From NCBI GenBank assembly GCA_013397435.1, contig VZRG01000530.1, positions 374,441 through 438,440 on the forward strand: DNA of 64,000 bases. Reading direction: 5' to 3'. The position numbers and the translations under genes were made by a program. Positions 14,292 to 28,913 of the stretch are shown in pieces (position 1 is the stretch's first letter; each line of letters opens with the position of its first letter). Source of the stretch: Erythrocercus mccallii. Lineage: Eukaryota > Chordata > Aves > Passeriformes > Dicruridae. A model generated the notes under the pieces. It did no database searches and was not told where the DNA came from. It saw only the letters and a list, made by a program, of their open reading frames with translations.

Positions 14292-17200
14292 TGTTATATA
14301 ACTTCTATATATTTATTGCAAATTTAAAAACTTTGGATCCAAGTCTCACTTAGTGTACTCTTCCATTAGTGATGCTGGGTTAACATGTACAGATGCTGTA
14401 CATCTGACCTATAATTAGTAGTCATGTGAGTTTTGTATCTGTTTTATAGGCTGAAAGTTTAAGCAGAAAATTTTGAAGGTAGCATGTGATAATTAATGAA
14501 TCACCCACAGACATATGGTGCAATTCTAGAGGGGCTGTAACTCCTTCTTTACCATTCCCAATTCAAAGTGCAATCACTTTCTTACCTGTGATGCTGAAAT
14601 GCTTGGTGAAATATTTCTTCTCCTCTTCTATCTGTACAGCTGCTACCTCAAACCCTGAGATGGTGGCAGTGTGCTTACCCACAGGCAGCTCAGCTGAGGT
14701 TTTCCAATTGAGTGCTTACGATTATCTGCCACAATACCTATACTAGCTTGCACTGTGTCTCCTTAAGAGTGTTGATCACCCTAGTCCTTTTTCTCTTTTC
14801 CATCACCATTTTCTCTAAATGACACCATGCTTATTTTAATTCAGAATGGAAAGACATCTCCAGGTCAAGAAACAATTTCAAGGTGGGACTTGACAAGACA
14901 GCCGAGCCATGCTTTGACAGTGAAGTTAGCCAGTCCAACTCACTGAATGAGTGAAAACTAATTTAGGAAAACAAGGGATTAGTTTTCTTTCAGGATAGTA
15001 AATTTCACATATTTGTCAGAGAATTGCAGAGCATTTAGCCCTTTAAGAAGAAATAGCTGGCCAGCTGGAAATCTCCTCCTTAAGTTTTAAAAAGCTAAAC
15101 CTATCCAGATCCCATCAAAAGGCATTGAAGAGGAGACTGTAAAAGTCAGCACCCCACTCTGACACAGTGTGCTCACTGATGAGATCTGTCCAATCATTGA
15201 CTCTAACAGTAGGAATTTGGGGCATACAGTACCTTGTAAGGATGTGACAGCAGGCCATATTCATAAGAGGTGTGATAGAGTGATATTTCTAATTTCTTAA
15301 ATATTGTTAAGCAAACTGGGTTTGCTTATTTTTTTTCCCAATTGTGTAGCTGTCTTGTATAAATAAGTACAACTGTGTTGTCTACTTTGGAGTTACATGA
15401 GTGTGTGCTTTCGTTTGAATTTGACCTTGAATTGCCTTGAATGAAGCGAAACTTCATGGTAATAAAATAGCAGGAGGACATTCCTTGTGTAACAATGCTG
15501 GAGTACCCTGGGTCCCTCCAGTGGAGCTGTAAAGTGAGAGCACTATTGCAGCTGCACTGGCCAGTTAAAGATCTGGTACCACAGCTGTCTGAAAATGGTT
15601 TCTTCCAGTAGAAGGTGGTGACCATGAAAACAATTCATGTTGCAACAAGATAGTGAGATGCATGTTTGGACTCCATTTTTCTGCAGCAAAAACTCACAGA
15701 AGTCAGTAAAGTAGGCAGCTCTGGAAGCTAATCGAGTCAGATGACTGAGCCAGATTTTTTATTCCTGATAATTTCTATTGCCAGTTCTGTGAGTTTGGAC
15801 AAGTGAATAATGAGAGCAGACGCACTGATAGTGCTCAAACCAAGGTGTTTGGGTCAGTCTGAATTTCCAGCTGACTGCTGTCTATTAAACATCACAGGAG
15901 GAGCCAGTGCAAGAAATGGCTGGTATAGTTAGAACATGTGACTTTCAGTTCTTTATTTCACGTCAGTCGTCTTCACTTGTCCTGTGCAGTCAGTTATGAA
16001 TATTCATGTGTATTCCCTGTTTGCAAGACAACTAAATCCATGGTTTCAAACTGCTGTTGTAGAATCAGGTGGCTAATGGTATTAAAATAACAGGCATGAT
16101 CAAATGGACTATGGCAGTTGTAAATTAGTGGACATCTGTGACCTTTCAGCATAGATGAAAAGCATCTCTATGCCCTTTACAGTTGAATTCTGTGGTTGCT
16201 TCAAGGAGATCTTGACAATTGCTTTTTGCTCTGATTTTATGCAGCGCTTAGCATAACAGTACTGATTCTGCCTGTTTCTGGATCAGTTACCACAAATAGC
16301 ACAGTAATAAAATCTTTTAAATACATTGGTCTAAATTATCTCCTGACCTTCAGCTGTGTCCTATCAGCATCAGACTACAATTCTCCACAGGTTTTTTCGA
16401 TGTTTACAAGATGTGTCAGAGGCTGAAATAGGCTTAGCTATAATAGAAGAGTAATAGAAACACAAAGACAGTGTTATAGTATTGTATGTTGCCTTCAAAT
16501 ATTCTTAACGGGTCTTGATGCTAATATGGCAGTGAAGTGAGGGAAATTAAAGTGGTCTGTAAACAATACAGAACCAAATAAACCAACCAAAAGCCAAAAC
16601 TAAGAACCCAATGACCAGAACAAGGAAAAAAAAGGACAGAATTCTGAAGACTGACTTTGAATGCCATTAATTTCAGTAGATATTTTATAGTTACTTAAAA
16701 TTTTGAAATTTTTTATCATCCTCTCCTTCATTAATTAAGCTAATTAAAATAGGAGCACAGACAAAATAATGAAAGCTAGAGTATGGTTACTGTATTGTGT
16801 CCAGAAGTGATTGAGGTTTTTTTGAGGAAAGTACCAGCTACAGGGGAATATTTTCCAGAACACTATATGAACCAAACAAGGCTAGAAAAAGGAATCCATA
16901 TTTTTCTATTATTACATTCATACGTGAAAACTGTGATGCTTTTCTGCTAAACGAAACACAGGAAAGAGAAAAACTTCCAGAAAGACAAAGAATCACTCTG
17001 GCTTTTATTAATCTGTGACTTGAGACAATGGCTGATATAATTTTGTCTTCTCAAGTTGTTTTGCAAAATGTAGGTGAGCCATAACTAATAAAAACATACA
17101 GAAACTCTCTAACTAACCTCAGCAATTATTTTTCTGCTTATTGCTCTATACTGTCCTGGCTTCCTCTTAGCATTTGTGTAAGCACTTTTGTGCTCATTAT

Positions 17201-18912
17201 AATCTTAATCATGTGCTGCCAGCATTTCAATAAGTACCTCCCACAAAAATGTTTCTTTGTACTGAGTACCAAGTGCTGCATCCTTGTACACAGAAAAGGA
17301 GGGAGAATGAGGGGAGAGAAAAATTAGATTTTTAAGTGCCTTTTCTAAAAAGAGGAAAAAAATCCCTCATAATCTGTGGTATAGGCCATTTAATATAGGT
17401 AAGTACAGAGAAATAGTGTGGGATTTGGCAGGGTAATTTGCCAGCACTGGCAACACTACAGTCCCAAAATTGTAATGTTTGACGACATAAAGCCATCAGA
17501 ATACAGGCCAGTGTTGTTATATAGGTATTTTCATAGTACAGAGAAAACAATTATTACTGCACATAATAAAGCCATCCAAACAATCAATGCTTGTAAACAT
17601 CTTTTAATGTGTCCTTTCTGCCTTAATTAGAGAAAGAGAGACCTAGGAGCATTATTCTAAGTTAATGGGTATTCCTGAGGATAAAAATAATCGGATTTGA
17701 GAGAAAAAAAATTAGGCAAAGTCAGTACCTTATTTGGAGATTTGTAGGTGGGTCCAGATTCTCATTTAGATTAAGCAGCCTGGGATGATATTTTCCTATA
17801 ATCAATGATATTTGTTTGAAAGAGGCAGTCTGCTAGATAAAGCTCATCTGAGAGAATACAGTAACAAGAGAATTGTTCTCTTTGAGAATGGTGAAATAGG
17901 GAATAATATCTCAATTGATAAAAAGTGATAAAAAATTTCACTGCTGCCCATTCTAGAGATGTAACTAACATTGCATAGGAAAAAAAGTCTGGATTATTTA
18001 TTTAAGTGTTGTCTTTTCTCAAGACAAACTTCCTGGTTTGGTTTTACACAGTTTCTGGTGTTACTTGCAGCTGACTATTACACAAATTGGGAATCCTCTA
18101 TGAGTGTCTTTGTCTGCTAAAGATATTTCCCAGCTTTTATTTTCACTGGCCATGGTTACACTGAGAAGGTTGAAATAAAAGATTGTACAGCAATCAGGGT
18201 TTCTACAAAAAGTCTTGTCTTAGATGTCCATTAGTACATTAATAAAAACATCTCTTACATAGCTAATCTTACAGTTCATCACAGGTTTTGGCCTATAGTT
18301 GCAATCCAGGCTAGCTCCTCTCTCCCAAAGCTTCATCCCATATTTGCATGTGGTGAGGTATCTATGACACCTCCCAGGAGTGACCACCAGTCAGGTGGAG
18401 GGTACTTTCTCCAGTGCTGTGAAATGCATAGATCTCATGTGCAGAGGGTGCCCACAGTTTGGCTAAGAGAAGAATATGTGTCTGTTTGGATGACAAAAAC
18501 ATGCACACTCTGAATAGCCTGCAAATGCTCCTAGAAGAACCCGTGAACTTTGTTGTGCAAAACCACAAATATGTCTTAATATACAGCTTCGTGATAATCC
18601 ACATAATTATTAAGGTAGCAATGCTTAATGGATAAGGCCTGAGCAAGAGTTTAGAAAGGTCCTGGAGATATCCTTTGTGTAACCTTGAAAAAGGCTTTCC
18701 TAGCATGACTTTTCTTGTGCTTTTTCTCACTTTCCATTGTGGGAGATCACTGCACAGTAGATCTTCAGCTTCAAACCAGCCATTGATGCAGCACAAAGAG
18801 CTAACAATCATAATCATTCAAGTAACAATAACCTCTCTTTTTCTTCTGTCTCCTCTTTTACCTTCCTCTCCTCTCCAGACATATTTTAAAGTAGGCAAAA
18901 ATAAACTGAAGC

Positions 18913-18944
18913 GGCTTGAAATGTGTGGGGCTTGAAATGTGTTG
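18913..18944. repeat. 16-base tandem duplication
   Basis: GGCTTGAAATGTGTGG is followed directly by GGCTTGAAATGTGTTG, two copies with one mismatch. Confidence 0.8.
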
Positions 18945-21900
18945 ACTGGCTATTAATATCTTGTAGTAGTTTTAACAACTGTGTTTTCCATATCCTATAT
19001 TTGTTATATTTTCCTTCTCTGGTGAAGTAACCTGACACAAATTTCTGTAGAAAGGCAATAGTCCATCAACATTGTTCTTAGATTAACATGCTGAGTTTCT
19101 GTGCCAGCAGTGCTTACCTTTATGCAATCAATCTCCAAAGTAAAATCCTACTTGTTAGAGGCCTTTCAAAAGGGCAAAAGCCATCTGAGGTTAAAGTTCT
19201 TGTCTTAAGGAGATACTGGCTTTAACTACTGTGTTCCTCCTAAATATCTTCACTTAATTCATTAAAGATCTACAAAATAGCAAGAAACCAGAAAGCTGTG
19301 AGAAATTGTCTTTAGCATAGGGTCAAAATTCATATTTTATCTTTGGTTTCTGTCTATTAAGAAACACAGTTACCATGTTTCTGTGGTTTTTTTCAATTTT
19401 TGCCTGGATATATTCAGCTCTCCTGCCTTCAAAGTCATCAGTGGGTAGATTTTTTGGCTGAGGCAGCCTGTGTCCATGATGTTTTCAGTCTCATCAGGGG
19501 CTGGATCCTGAAGTCTATTCCTGAGCACAGAGCCAAACAAAGGGCTGTGCTCAGCCACTGTGGTGCTACAGGAGAGCATGGCATCAACTGATCAGGGATC
19601 AAGTAACAGGTAACACAGGTTTTGTGAAAATCCTGCAAGGACCTGCAGGGCTGGGATGGAGTGGGCATGGGGCAGGCAAGAGATGGAGGGAAGCTCACAG
19701 ATGTGTGTTACAAGTGGTAGAAAGCCTAGGGAGCTAAGGCTGTTGGAAGTGGTTGTCCAGGTTAGGAGAAGCTTTGGAGGAAGTACAGAGGACTAGGGGT
19801 CAGAGGAAAGGGGTATCTCATTTCCCAGGACTCAGAGCACTGGGTGAGGGACAGCAGCTGACAGGTGAGGTGAAGTGGGAGTCTATGATGAATGACTGCC
19901 AGCTAGGCTGAGAGAACACCTCTAGGGAGAGGGCCAAGAGGGTTTGAGGGGATGAGAAAGGCTGGGAAGGCAGGCAAGCTTTTGCATGGGTTGCAAAGAG
20001 GTCTGTGCCTCTGTGGGACTGATGTGAACATATTCAACCAGGACCTGTCCTGGAAAATTGTACCAGACAACTTCTGCATGGACCTGCACTGATCACTCTC
20101 ATGCTCCTCATCTCAGCCACACCATCACTTTTGCTTTATGGTGCAATATAGGACTTTTATAGGCAAGTAATTATTGAGGAAAGGATAAGGTCCCTTTAGT
20201 TTTTCTACAGCAGTTTGTTGTTTGATACCCTGACATGAAGGGTAAATGGCTTGCCACTGAAATCATCCTGCTGGCCGGAGGTCCCCAGGTGAAAAGACTT
20301 TTTTTTGTGTGTATGAAAATGAAGCTTCTGACCTAAAACCTTTAAAGATGCTTGCAGGCATATGGAACCAATTCAAATTTCTGTTCCTATGAGATAATAC
20401 CCTGGAACTAATGATTGAGATCTATAATTTATTCAGCAAAATGTCTCAACTCCTTCTTCCTGGGGCTTCAGGTCTTTGGGAGTTTTTTATCTTTTTTATT
20501 CTTTCAGATTTGATAATCTTATTTAACCCTCCTGCCAATGGGACCCCAGGGAGAGCTTTTCAGTTACACGCAATTAGTTTTATAAGCAGTGTTATTAAAT
20601 CATCCATTGGCTGTTTGGTATTTTTAATTCCTTTATTAATAGCAATAGAGCCTTTTGTATGAAGAACAGAGGGTGGCATTATATGAAATCTTTTCAGACT
20701 CTAATAATAACCTTTCCTGCTTGTGAGTAAAACTAAGAAATGAGCTTTCTTGTCTAAAATCTTGTTCAAAATCTGCTACTCCTTTCCCCCACTGATCCTT
20801 TCTCCATTTCATGTTTTTCCCTCAGATAGATAAAATAAAGCTTAGTTGGATCCTGAGAGAAAAGAAAGTCCATGGAGCAGGACCAGCCCTGAGGAGTCTT
20901 GCTAGGCTGATGTCTCTCTGCCTAAAGTTGAGAACTATGCTCCCCTACCAGTGACCCCACTGCCAGAGGCAGCGTGTCAGAGGATCACGGCTCAGTTCAG
21001 CTACTCTTGGACTCAAGGTCACAGAGCTGGAGAAGGACCATGGCTGTTGCTAAATAAATTCAGGAACTGCTGCCTGAACTGGGGAAGAAGGGTGGCAGGT
21101 GCTGGAGGGGAGCCTGCTGGGATGTGCGAGGACCATGTGCGTCTCATGGTTATAACAGTGCAAGGGTTGGGTGAGAACAGGCATCTGCCCACTCCAGATG
21201 CACAGTCTCCAGAGGAAATGGTGAGAAACAGGGTAAGTGGAGGGTAGTATTTCTCCCTGCTGCATTTTCAGTATCCAATTCTGTGTTATATGAAGCTGGT
21301 GGCTGTAGACAAACAACCACAACCACTAGGCACTTTTTTTTCTCTATATATTTGACTGGTTTTCTTTTGCACCCATGTATGATTTCGTCTTCAGCAATAC
21401 TGCATAACAACACATTCCACAGTTCCTCACTGTATGAAAGGCTACTTTTGCTTATTTTTAAACCCATTGCCTGATAACTTCATTCTTATGAGAGACTAAG
21501 CAGTCCTTGCATATTCACTTCCCCCTTGTCACTCTGAATTCCCATTGTTCCCAGGGTATTGCATTTGACAAGGCTGTATTTTAGATCTTGTACTGAATTT
21601 AACACAAACATAATGTTTAAAGCTCTGAAGTGGTGGAGTGGAGCTGAATGCACTTCATCTTTGTCTGCTATCCTGGGATTATTGTGCTGCCATCCCTATT
21701 CCTGCCAGCCACTTCATTTACATTTTGAAACCTGGGATTTAGAATGGATATGTAAATTGACCTTTCAGTTCATATAGTAACTCCTGATACATAGTTTTAA
21801 ATTTAAATCCTAACCATAAATTTGGGACTTAAGATATAGGCTGTGTTCCTGTCTAACTTATACTGAAAGAATCATAAGAATTTGATTTGAGAAAACTGAA

Positions 21901-24900
21901 ATAAAAATTCAAGTAAAAAACTAATCAGCACTATTATTTCTTTTTATGGAAGGTTCAGAAGCTTGTGTTAGTTTTGAATGTCCTTTTCAAATGAGGATCT
22001 ATCTTTTTGAACTTATATTCAAGAATCTCCAACAAAAAGAGAAAGAAAAAAATTGAGATCATATTCTTGTGAGAAGGCCTGATTTCCACTGCAACGTCCA
22101 CAGATGGCCCTTTTCTCAAGAGTGAGATAATTCTGTTTCTGGAAGCAATATCAGCAAATCACTTTTGCTTATGAACACAGTAAAAGGAGTGTGCATTCAT
22201 CTTTATAACACACAGGATTTAAAAATGAAGAGAAACGTGTATAAAGACATTGCTCATTTACTGGTATTTACAGAACCATTATCTTTCACTTCATGGCCCC
22301 TTCCTCTGCTCTTCTTAGTCTTACAAAACCAAAATAAAATTCACAAGGGATTCCAGTTGACAATATAATTTTGTTTATTTTGTTTAAAAATATATACTGT
22401 AAGCTAAAAAAATAGATTATATACATATATATATACATTGGCAAGAAATAGAAAATGGTACTCTTTGTACTAAGAATAATCATAAGTTATTTGAATATCC
22501 CATAGTGTCTGTAGATATTTATTGGCAACAAAACTATCAAGAACAATGGTTATCACTCACACTAGACTAACATTTTCTTTACATATCTACAATTGTTCTA
22601 GGGTCTTGTCAGAGAATGTAATGGTTGGTGTCTCACACTAATGTGAAGAATATCATTTGCTACATTCTCTTCCTGGGCATGGTGGGAAATACAGCCCTTT
22701 GCTCTCTATTTTATTCCCATCTTTTCACAGGAAATCTTTGTATCTCTGACACAAATACAACAAAACAGCATAGCTTTATACTCCCATTTGGTACAGCTGT
22801 CCATAGCTGAACAAGCTGCTTGATGATGAAAAAGCAGGATCCCTGGGTTTGGATGGGAATACAGCATTGCCATCTGCAGTTCTACACAATTGCCTTTGTT
22901 ATTAAGTTGGTCATTGTCAGCTGGATCACTTACTGAGCCCAGAGATACTTTAGGAGTAGGTCTTCAGGGTCAGCTCAACAGCAAAATTGAGTTGCTCCTT
23001 TGGAACTGCTTAGTGTTTGTTTTCCCAACAGCTTAGCTTTACAGAAAGTATTTGTGAAAACAGCCTTTTTCGTGAAAAATTACCAAATAAACACTTGCCC
23101 GCTTCCAGACATTTTTCTGTTCTCAGCAGGGAGAAAGATGGCTGGTGCCTCCTCCCATTTTTTCCTTAGACAATTCCACAAAGAACATGTAGCTTGGTCT
23201 TGGCACCCAGCCTATTTTCTGGAGCCTGGCTTGGGGTATAGACTTTTACTTACATTTTAAAAACAACTTCCTTTTCCTTCCCTAAACTTCTGCTTTCCAA
23301 AAAAAGCAAGGGAAACCTAAAAAACTGAACCCTTCCCCAAACTCAGCTGGAGGGCTGGAACTTCCATGGGGAAATAATCTGCCTTTTCTCTCCAATCCTG
23401 ACTCTTTTTAATTCAGAAATATGTCACTGCACTGTGTCATTAAAAGGCATGAAACCTATGCATTGCAAGACAATGGCTTCCAACTTCACTGAAAAAACAG
23501 CATTTTTTTGTATGAGTGACAGGTTTTCCTTACCACTGCCCACTGTGGAAGGTGTCTGCTCCACTCAGGTGCTGACTCAACCAAGGGAATCACGATTCCA
23601 TATTCCTTGGGAATCGTAAAGCAACAAACAGATGCACTCCCAAATTTCATTTGCTCATTTGCTTAAGAAACACCTAGTCAGAGGACAGCAGGATAGAGGA
23701 AGGTGAAGGGTTTTTCTGCCTACAATTTCAAAGGGAAATAGAACTGGCTGACCCAGCTGTTTTCTACACAAAGAAATTAGGAAACCTGGAAACGGGGTCA
23801 TTTAAGGCAAGGACCAGCGGCTGGTATGTTTCCTTGTCTCCTCCCAAAGAGTTGTTAATCTCCTCTCATTTTGAAGAAACCCAAGAAAGTATGTGTGCAG
23901 GCTCATGGGAAAGTTGTTCTCTCTTGATGGGGTGGGAGGAAAAGTGAAAAGGTCAAGAACAGAGCATGTTTACCTAAGCCATGTGCTCCAAGCTGTGAGT
24001 TGCTGTTGAGTGCAGCTGCTTTCACTCTGAGCTGGCATTTTGTGGTTTTGAATACTAGACCACTAAATAAAATATGGGATTTTAATACCTTTTTTTTTTA
24101 AATATATCCAGTGTGGGTTGCTAAAGTAAACAGAATATTGCACGAGTGCACATTGCATTCATATGAGCAGAAGCTTAAAGCAAAAACAGGAGTGCAATTA
24201 GGAATCAAAACCAGCAGTCAAAGGCTCTGTAATACAGCACAACTACAGGCAGATATAAATTTCCTTTTAAAGAAATATACTTGGAGGACCAGTTGCATAA
24301 TTCTGCAAGCTAAGGAGAGCACTGACTCACTGAGTCAATATTTGCTAAATTTGCTGGGCCAAATTCAACTCTTATTCAAGACAGAAAAAACTTTCAGAGC
24401 AAAGAAAGAGCCTGGCCATGAGAGTTTCAGGCAATAGCCTCTGATCCCTGGGCCCTTCTCTTCCTGAGACCATGACTACTGATTACCTTCTCAGGATGGA
24501 TTTTCCTTCAGCTTCAAAGACTTTGGGCAGCTTGTCCTTTATATTTGATATTCAGTAGACTTGTGCCATTCAGAGCTGGTGCTTCTGGTAGCTTTTTCCA
24601 CTCTTTTGACTAGTATTCATAACAGAAAAATACAGGATTGAACAAAGAAGTTACTACACGTCTTGTTGAAAAAGGAAGTAAACACACATTTACTTAAGAA
24701 ATTAAGATGTGCAAAAAAGGATGGAAGTACAGAATCATCTTCAGAAACATAAGAAATATAAGTTGTTTATGAGTTGTTTAGCTGTTGCAACCAGGTTAAC
24801 GAAAGAGGAAAAAATGAAGAAAAAAGTTTTAAGAATTGATTTAGCAGGGTTTTAAGCAAAGGAGCATGGCCTGCTGGGGGTGCATGAAAAGCAGATAGTA

Positions 24901-26929
24901 AGACAATCTAGTGTGGTTGAAAGATTTGCTTTGTGATCTCCTCTGATATTTAAGCTCTGAGGAAGCAAATAAATGTATTTCCCTGAGGTTTTAAGTCAAT
25001 CTGGTGTGTGGCCTCCTACACCACTACAAAATCCTGTTCATGTTTCACAGTCTGCTGTGAGCAGGGTCTAAGGTAAAAGCAGAAGCAGTCTGGGAATCCT
25101 GAAAAAAAAAAAACCTCTCACAGAGTTTGTAGTAGTTTTTAATATTTGCATGTCTTTAAAGACGTCTATTAATATATTTTATACCTTTTCCTTACCTGGC
25201 AGCACAAAAGAGTAGGACAACCTACTTTCTCACCTTTTGAGTGGCTTCACTACCTGCACAAGGAAGGACAAGGTGGCTCTGCACTGAAGTGCAGACCACA
25301 AGAGAAATTTATATTTTCTCTACAGCTCTTCTTAAAACTGTGTGGGAAATGATATAAAATCGGTACTGGCACCTGAAACAACAGGGATCTTTGATGATCT
25401 GACTCCTTTTCCCCCCACCTTTCCTTGCTCAGCAGTAGCAGATAGTGCTTTGTGGATTGAATTCCTCATTGTCTTGCAAATCAAGGGCAGGTCCTCTGAA
25501 GCCAGGTAACTGGCATCCATGCTAATTAAGTTAATGCCCTGATGCTAGAGGACCTTCAGGTGAATGAATTTACCTATTATTCGGCAAGTACTTCTTCCTC
25601 AACCTCCTTCCTGAGCTATGGGTACCTTGGGAATGTCTAATGAAAATAGAAAAGAAAAAGGTTAGAGGAAAGGAGAGGGGAAGAAAAATGTCTAAATATA
25701 GTTTTATCTTAGAATCACAAAACCTCGCTTAGCAGAAATGAGCTAAGACAACAGAGGAAGCACAGTTTCTGGACTGAAGTGCTGTTTTGTGGTACTTCTG
25801 AAAGAATTTGGCTTTGTCTTGTCAACCGCAAGTGATGGCAGAATGCCAATTTTCTTTTCAACTGGTTGTCATGAGTATTTGCTGATGTTTCTGAATGAAT
25901 GTTGATCAAAGGAGCTCAAAATGGATTTAACTTTTTGGTCTACCCCTTAACTAAAAATACATTTAATATGTTAACATAATTATGTTTAAAAATTTGGTCA
26001 GCCTGTAACTATTATTCAGCCTGTATTTTCTGTTCTTATAATAAGCTACTCAGTAATTGAAAAATTTTTACTGATAGCATCTAAGTAGGGTTCTTTCTAG
26101 AACATATGACTAGCTATAATTAATTGCTCTGTAAATAAATTAATTTAAAAAGTGCCCCACTGTTAACTTTTTTTGAGAAAGTAATAGCCATCTCCCATAT
26201 CCAGTGAGGTAGAAGAAAACCATCAACAGATGCAGGTATGAATTTTTTCCAGCCCTTGTACCTACAAAGCCTTCTTTCCCTATGTACTTATTTAAAAGCA
26301 ACAGAGGACTACACAAATGATCAGAGGGATAGACAGTGTAAAGAAGTAAAGAAAACTTCCAGAATTTTCTGGAATTTCCATTCAGCAGAATAGTAAAAAG
26401 TTGCAGAAATATAAACTAACAAAAATACAAAAAGAAACAAAACCCTGTAGAGTTACATCAACAAATAAATCAAAACAAAAAACTTTTGAGATTTTATGTC
26501 CAGTCTCTCTTCCAGTCTTTAAAATAGACACCAGAAGCTGTTTTGGAAAAGTGCAGCACACACCTAATTTTTGAATGTGTGCAGAACACATCTATTTTTC
26601 CAGGAACAGTTGAATTCCTGTGTTGTGAGACAATTAGATTAGTTTTGTCCCAGATGAGGATGAAAAAATCTTAAGGCATTTTTTTGTTGGCTAACCTGCA
26701 TCCACTGAATTAGAGACAAGGGTTTTGAGCACCAAATATTAAATGTATTAAATATTTAGATTTTAATACTTCACTGAAAACAATGTAAACCTAGGCTCCA
26801 CATGTTGAACTCATCCATGAATAGTTCTGTTTTTAAAACTGATCTCTGTCTAGAAGTCAGTGCAATCACAAATAGCTCCTTTTAGAAAACACCCCGTAGA
26901 ATAAAACTCATTTTTGTTGACCTCATTAG

Positions 26930-26935
26930 TTTAAT
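26930..26935 (-). terminator. MACC1: Candidate polyadenylation signal of MACC1 (ATTAAA)
   Basis: On the minus strand ATTAAA lies about 210 bases after the MACC1 stop codon. It is followed some 30-40 bases later by a GU-rich stretch (GGGGTGTTTTC). No canonical AATAAA was seen on the minus strand between here and the stop. A longer 3' UTR using another signal further left is equally possible. Confidence 0.3.
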
Positions 26936-27144
26936 TCCCCATTCTTTTCTTATTTACTCAGAAGCCACTAGCATGATCTGGCAATCTGTAGTTAAGAACC
27001 ATAAGGCTAGACCCAACATCAACTCACTTAAAACAAACTTCATTCTGTCATGTTCTACAAGTCTCACTGAAACATAAATGTACATAAATAAACTCAACAC
27101 GGGTACATTTCCTAACAGATTTTCCAAAAACATATTTTGGCCAT

Positions 27145-27357
27145 CTACTCTTCCTCCATTTTGGAGAAGGCACTTGCTCTTAACACCTCCATGCAATTCA
27201 CAAGCATCAGCGCTCCAGTTAACTCTCGCCACTCTTTTGTTACTGGGTTTTTCATTTTATCCAAGGCTGATTGCAGGTCTTGTAAGACATCCCTGTAACC
27301 ACCTCCATAATGGGCAGCCCAAGTGTAGAGAAAGTCATATGCAGGTTTCCACATCAT
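27145..27357 (-). CDS. MACC1: MACC1 last coding exon (C-terminal death-like domain)
   Basis: This exon encodes residues about 798-867 and then a TAG stop. The acceptor is a good pyrimidine tract plus TTTTCAG at 27360-27358, directly before ATG ATG TGG. It opens in phase 0, matching the previous exon's end. The peptide starts MMWKPAYDFLYTW and contains YRDVLQDLQSALDKMKNPVT and WRELTGALMLVN, near-identical to the C-terminus of mammalian MACC1 and clearly like SH3BP4. It ends with acidic SKMEEE. The 3' UTR follows, with a candidate ATTAAA at 26935-26930. The two methionines are internal residues, not a start. Confidence 0.96.
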   Translation of the reverse strand: MMWKPAYDFLYTWAAHYGGGYRDVLQDLQSALDKMKNPVTKEWRELTGALMLVNCMEVLRASAFSKMEEE

Positions 27358-28882
27358 CTGAAAATAAAGGGGAAAAAAAGATTTAGTGCTAGAAATTTAA
27401 TTATTGAGAAAAATATAGCTAAATAATTGAAAAGTCATAGAAAGACAAAATAAGTGTTTAATCACTAGGTATGCTGAAATGCTTTATAAAAAGAGACATG
27501 TTGATATAAAACCTCCAGTACTCTTATTTACATTATTTCCATGAAACTCTCAAATTCTCAGAGAGATAAATAATAGATAAATTCTTCATTCAGATGATTA
27601 TCACCAAATCAAAATATCCTTATCTGAAACTATAAGTCAAAGAACAAGACTGGAAGGAAAATCATTTTCATCTTTTGCAATACATACACCCAGCAACAGT
27701 TTCCCTATGTTGTTGTGCTTTTGATGGCTGCTGCCCCATTAACATCCTTCTGTCCCTCTACTCAGCCTGGAAATTTTAAACACACTTTCTTCCTTTCAAA
27801 AAAGTTTTTTGACAAAAGCAGCAGAAACTTAATCTGGCTACTGCCATAAAAGACAATAAAAAATACTTATAGAAAGACATCAGGATCACCAGGATGGGTA
27901 AGGAGAACCTTTTCAACCTTTATTGGATACAGGGAGCAACGTTGTGACAAAGGATGAGGAAAAGGTTGAGGTACTCAATGCCTTCCTTTGCCTCAGGCTT
28001 AAATATCCCAACCAGCTGCTCTCTGGGTATCCATTCTGCTGAGATGGAAAACAAGGATGGGAGGCAGAATGAAGTCCCCCTAATTAATTTAGGTTGGATA
28101 TTAGGAAAAAATTCTTCACTGAAAGATAGGTCAGGAACACTGGAACAGGCTGCCCAGGGAAGTGGTTGAGTCACCATCCCTGGAAGTATTTTAAAAGACA
28201 GGTACTTATGAACATGGCTTAGTGGTGGACTTGGCAATGCTGGGTTAATTGTTGCTCTAGATAATCTGAGGAGCTGCTCTTAGGGGTCTTTTGCAACCTT
28301 AATGCAACTCTAACATGGTTTATCTGTAAAATCTATTTTTAGAAGGGGGGAAATCGCCAAAACACTATAAAACAGGCAAATCAAAAGCTTTTATAATTTT
28401 TTTTCAACAGGACATCAAATTTAAAAATGTTTATGCAAGACACAAAGGAAATTACAAGGTTAGCAGTGCTTTTTTGTTTTCCATGCTACAATTTATTTGG
28501 TTTATGCCAAACAAATGGAGCAGATCCTTAGCAGGTGTAATTTGTCATTGGTCTAATGACATTAATTAAGTTATAGCAGCATGATTCAGATACCAAGCTG
28601 GACTTTAATCTTTTAAAGTCCTGACTAAATTTTCTCAGTAAACAAACAAAATAATTATTTTCCCAGCCACTGCTTTTCCAAATGTTACTTGGGCAATCAG
28701 AATTCTGGTTTCCCTCTCCTCATTGGCAATAAAGGTTTTGCAAACAGCAGTTGAGTTAACAGTTGCAGGAATGATGCACAAATCCACAAAGAAACCCATG
28801 ACTCTCCTAAAAGGTTCTGTCATTCACTGGTTTAACAGGAACATACTTATGCATAGTAAAAATGTATATGGACTGATGACTG

Positions 28883-28913
<31 letters not shown>

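Larger units (their letters stand above)
9135..26929. other. Intergenic DNA downstream of MACC1, continued
   Basis: I see no supportable gene. The longest open frame (18362-18817, minus, 151 codons) has no recognisable domain, and no splice-compatible neighbours were seen for it. The stretch holds a (TG)19 microsatellite at 14253-14290, a 16-base tandem duplication at 18913-18944 and a G-rich patch around 19620-20000. Two complex, AT-rich, repeat-free pieces near 10.68-11.13 kb and 20.41-20.66 kb could be conserved non-coding elements, but that is a guess from composition alone. Confidence 0.55.

Noticed and set aside
18362..18817. Open frame of 151 codons on the minus strand
   Set aside because: No recognisable domain and no splice partners. 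The amino-acid mix is that of translated AT-rich DNA, and one frame of this size is not surprising in 64 kb on two strands.
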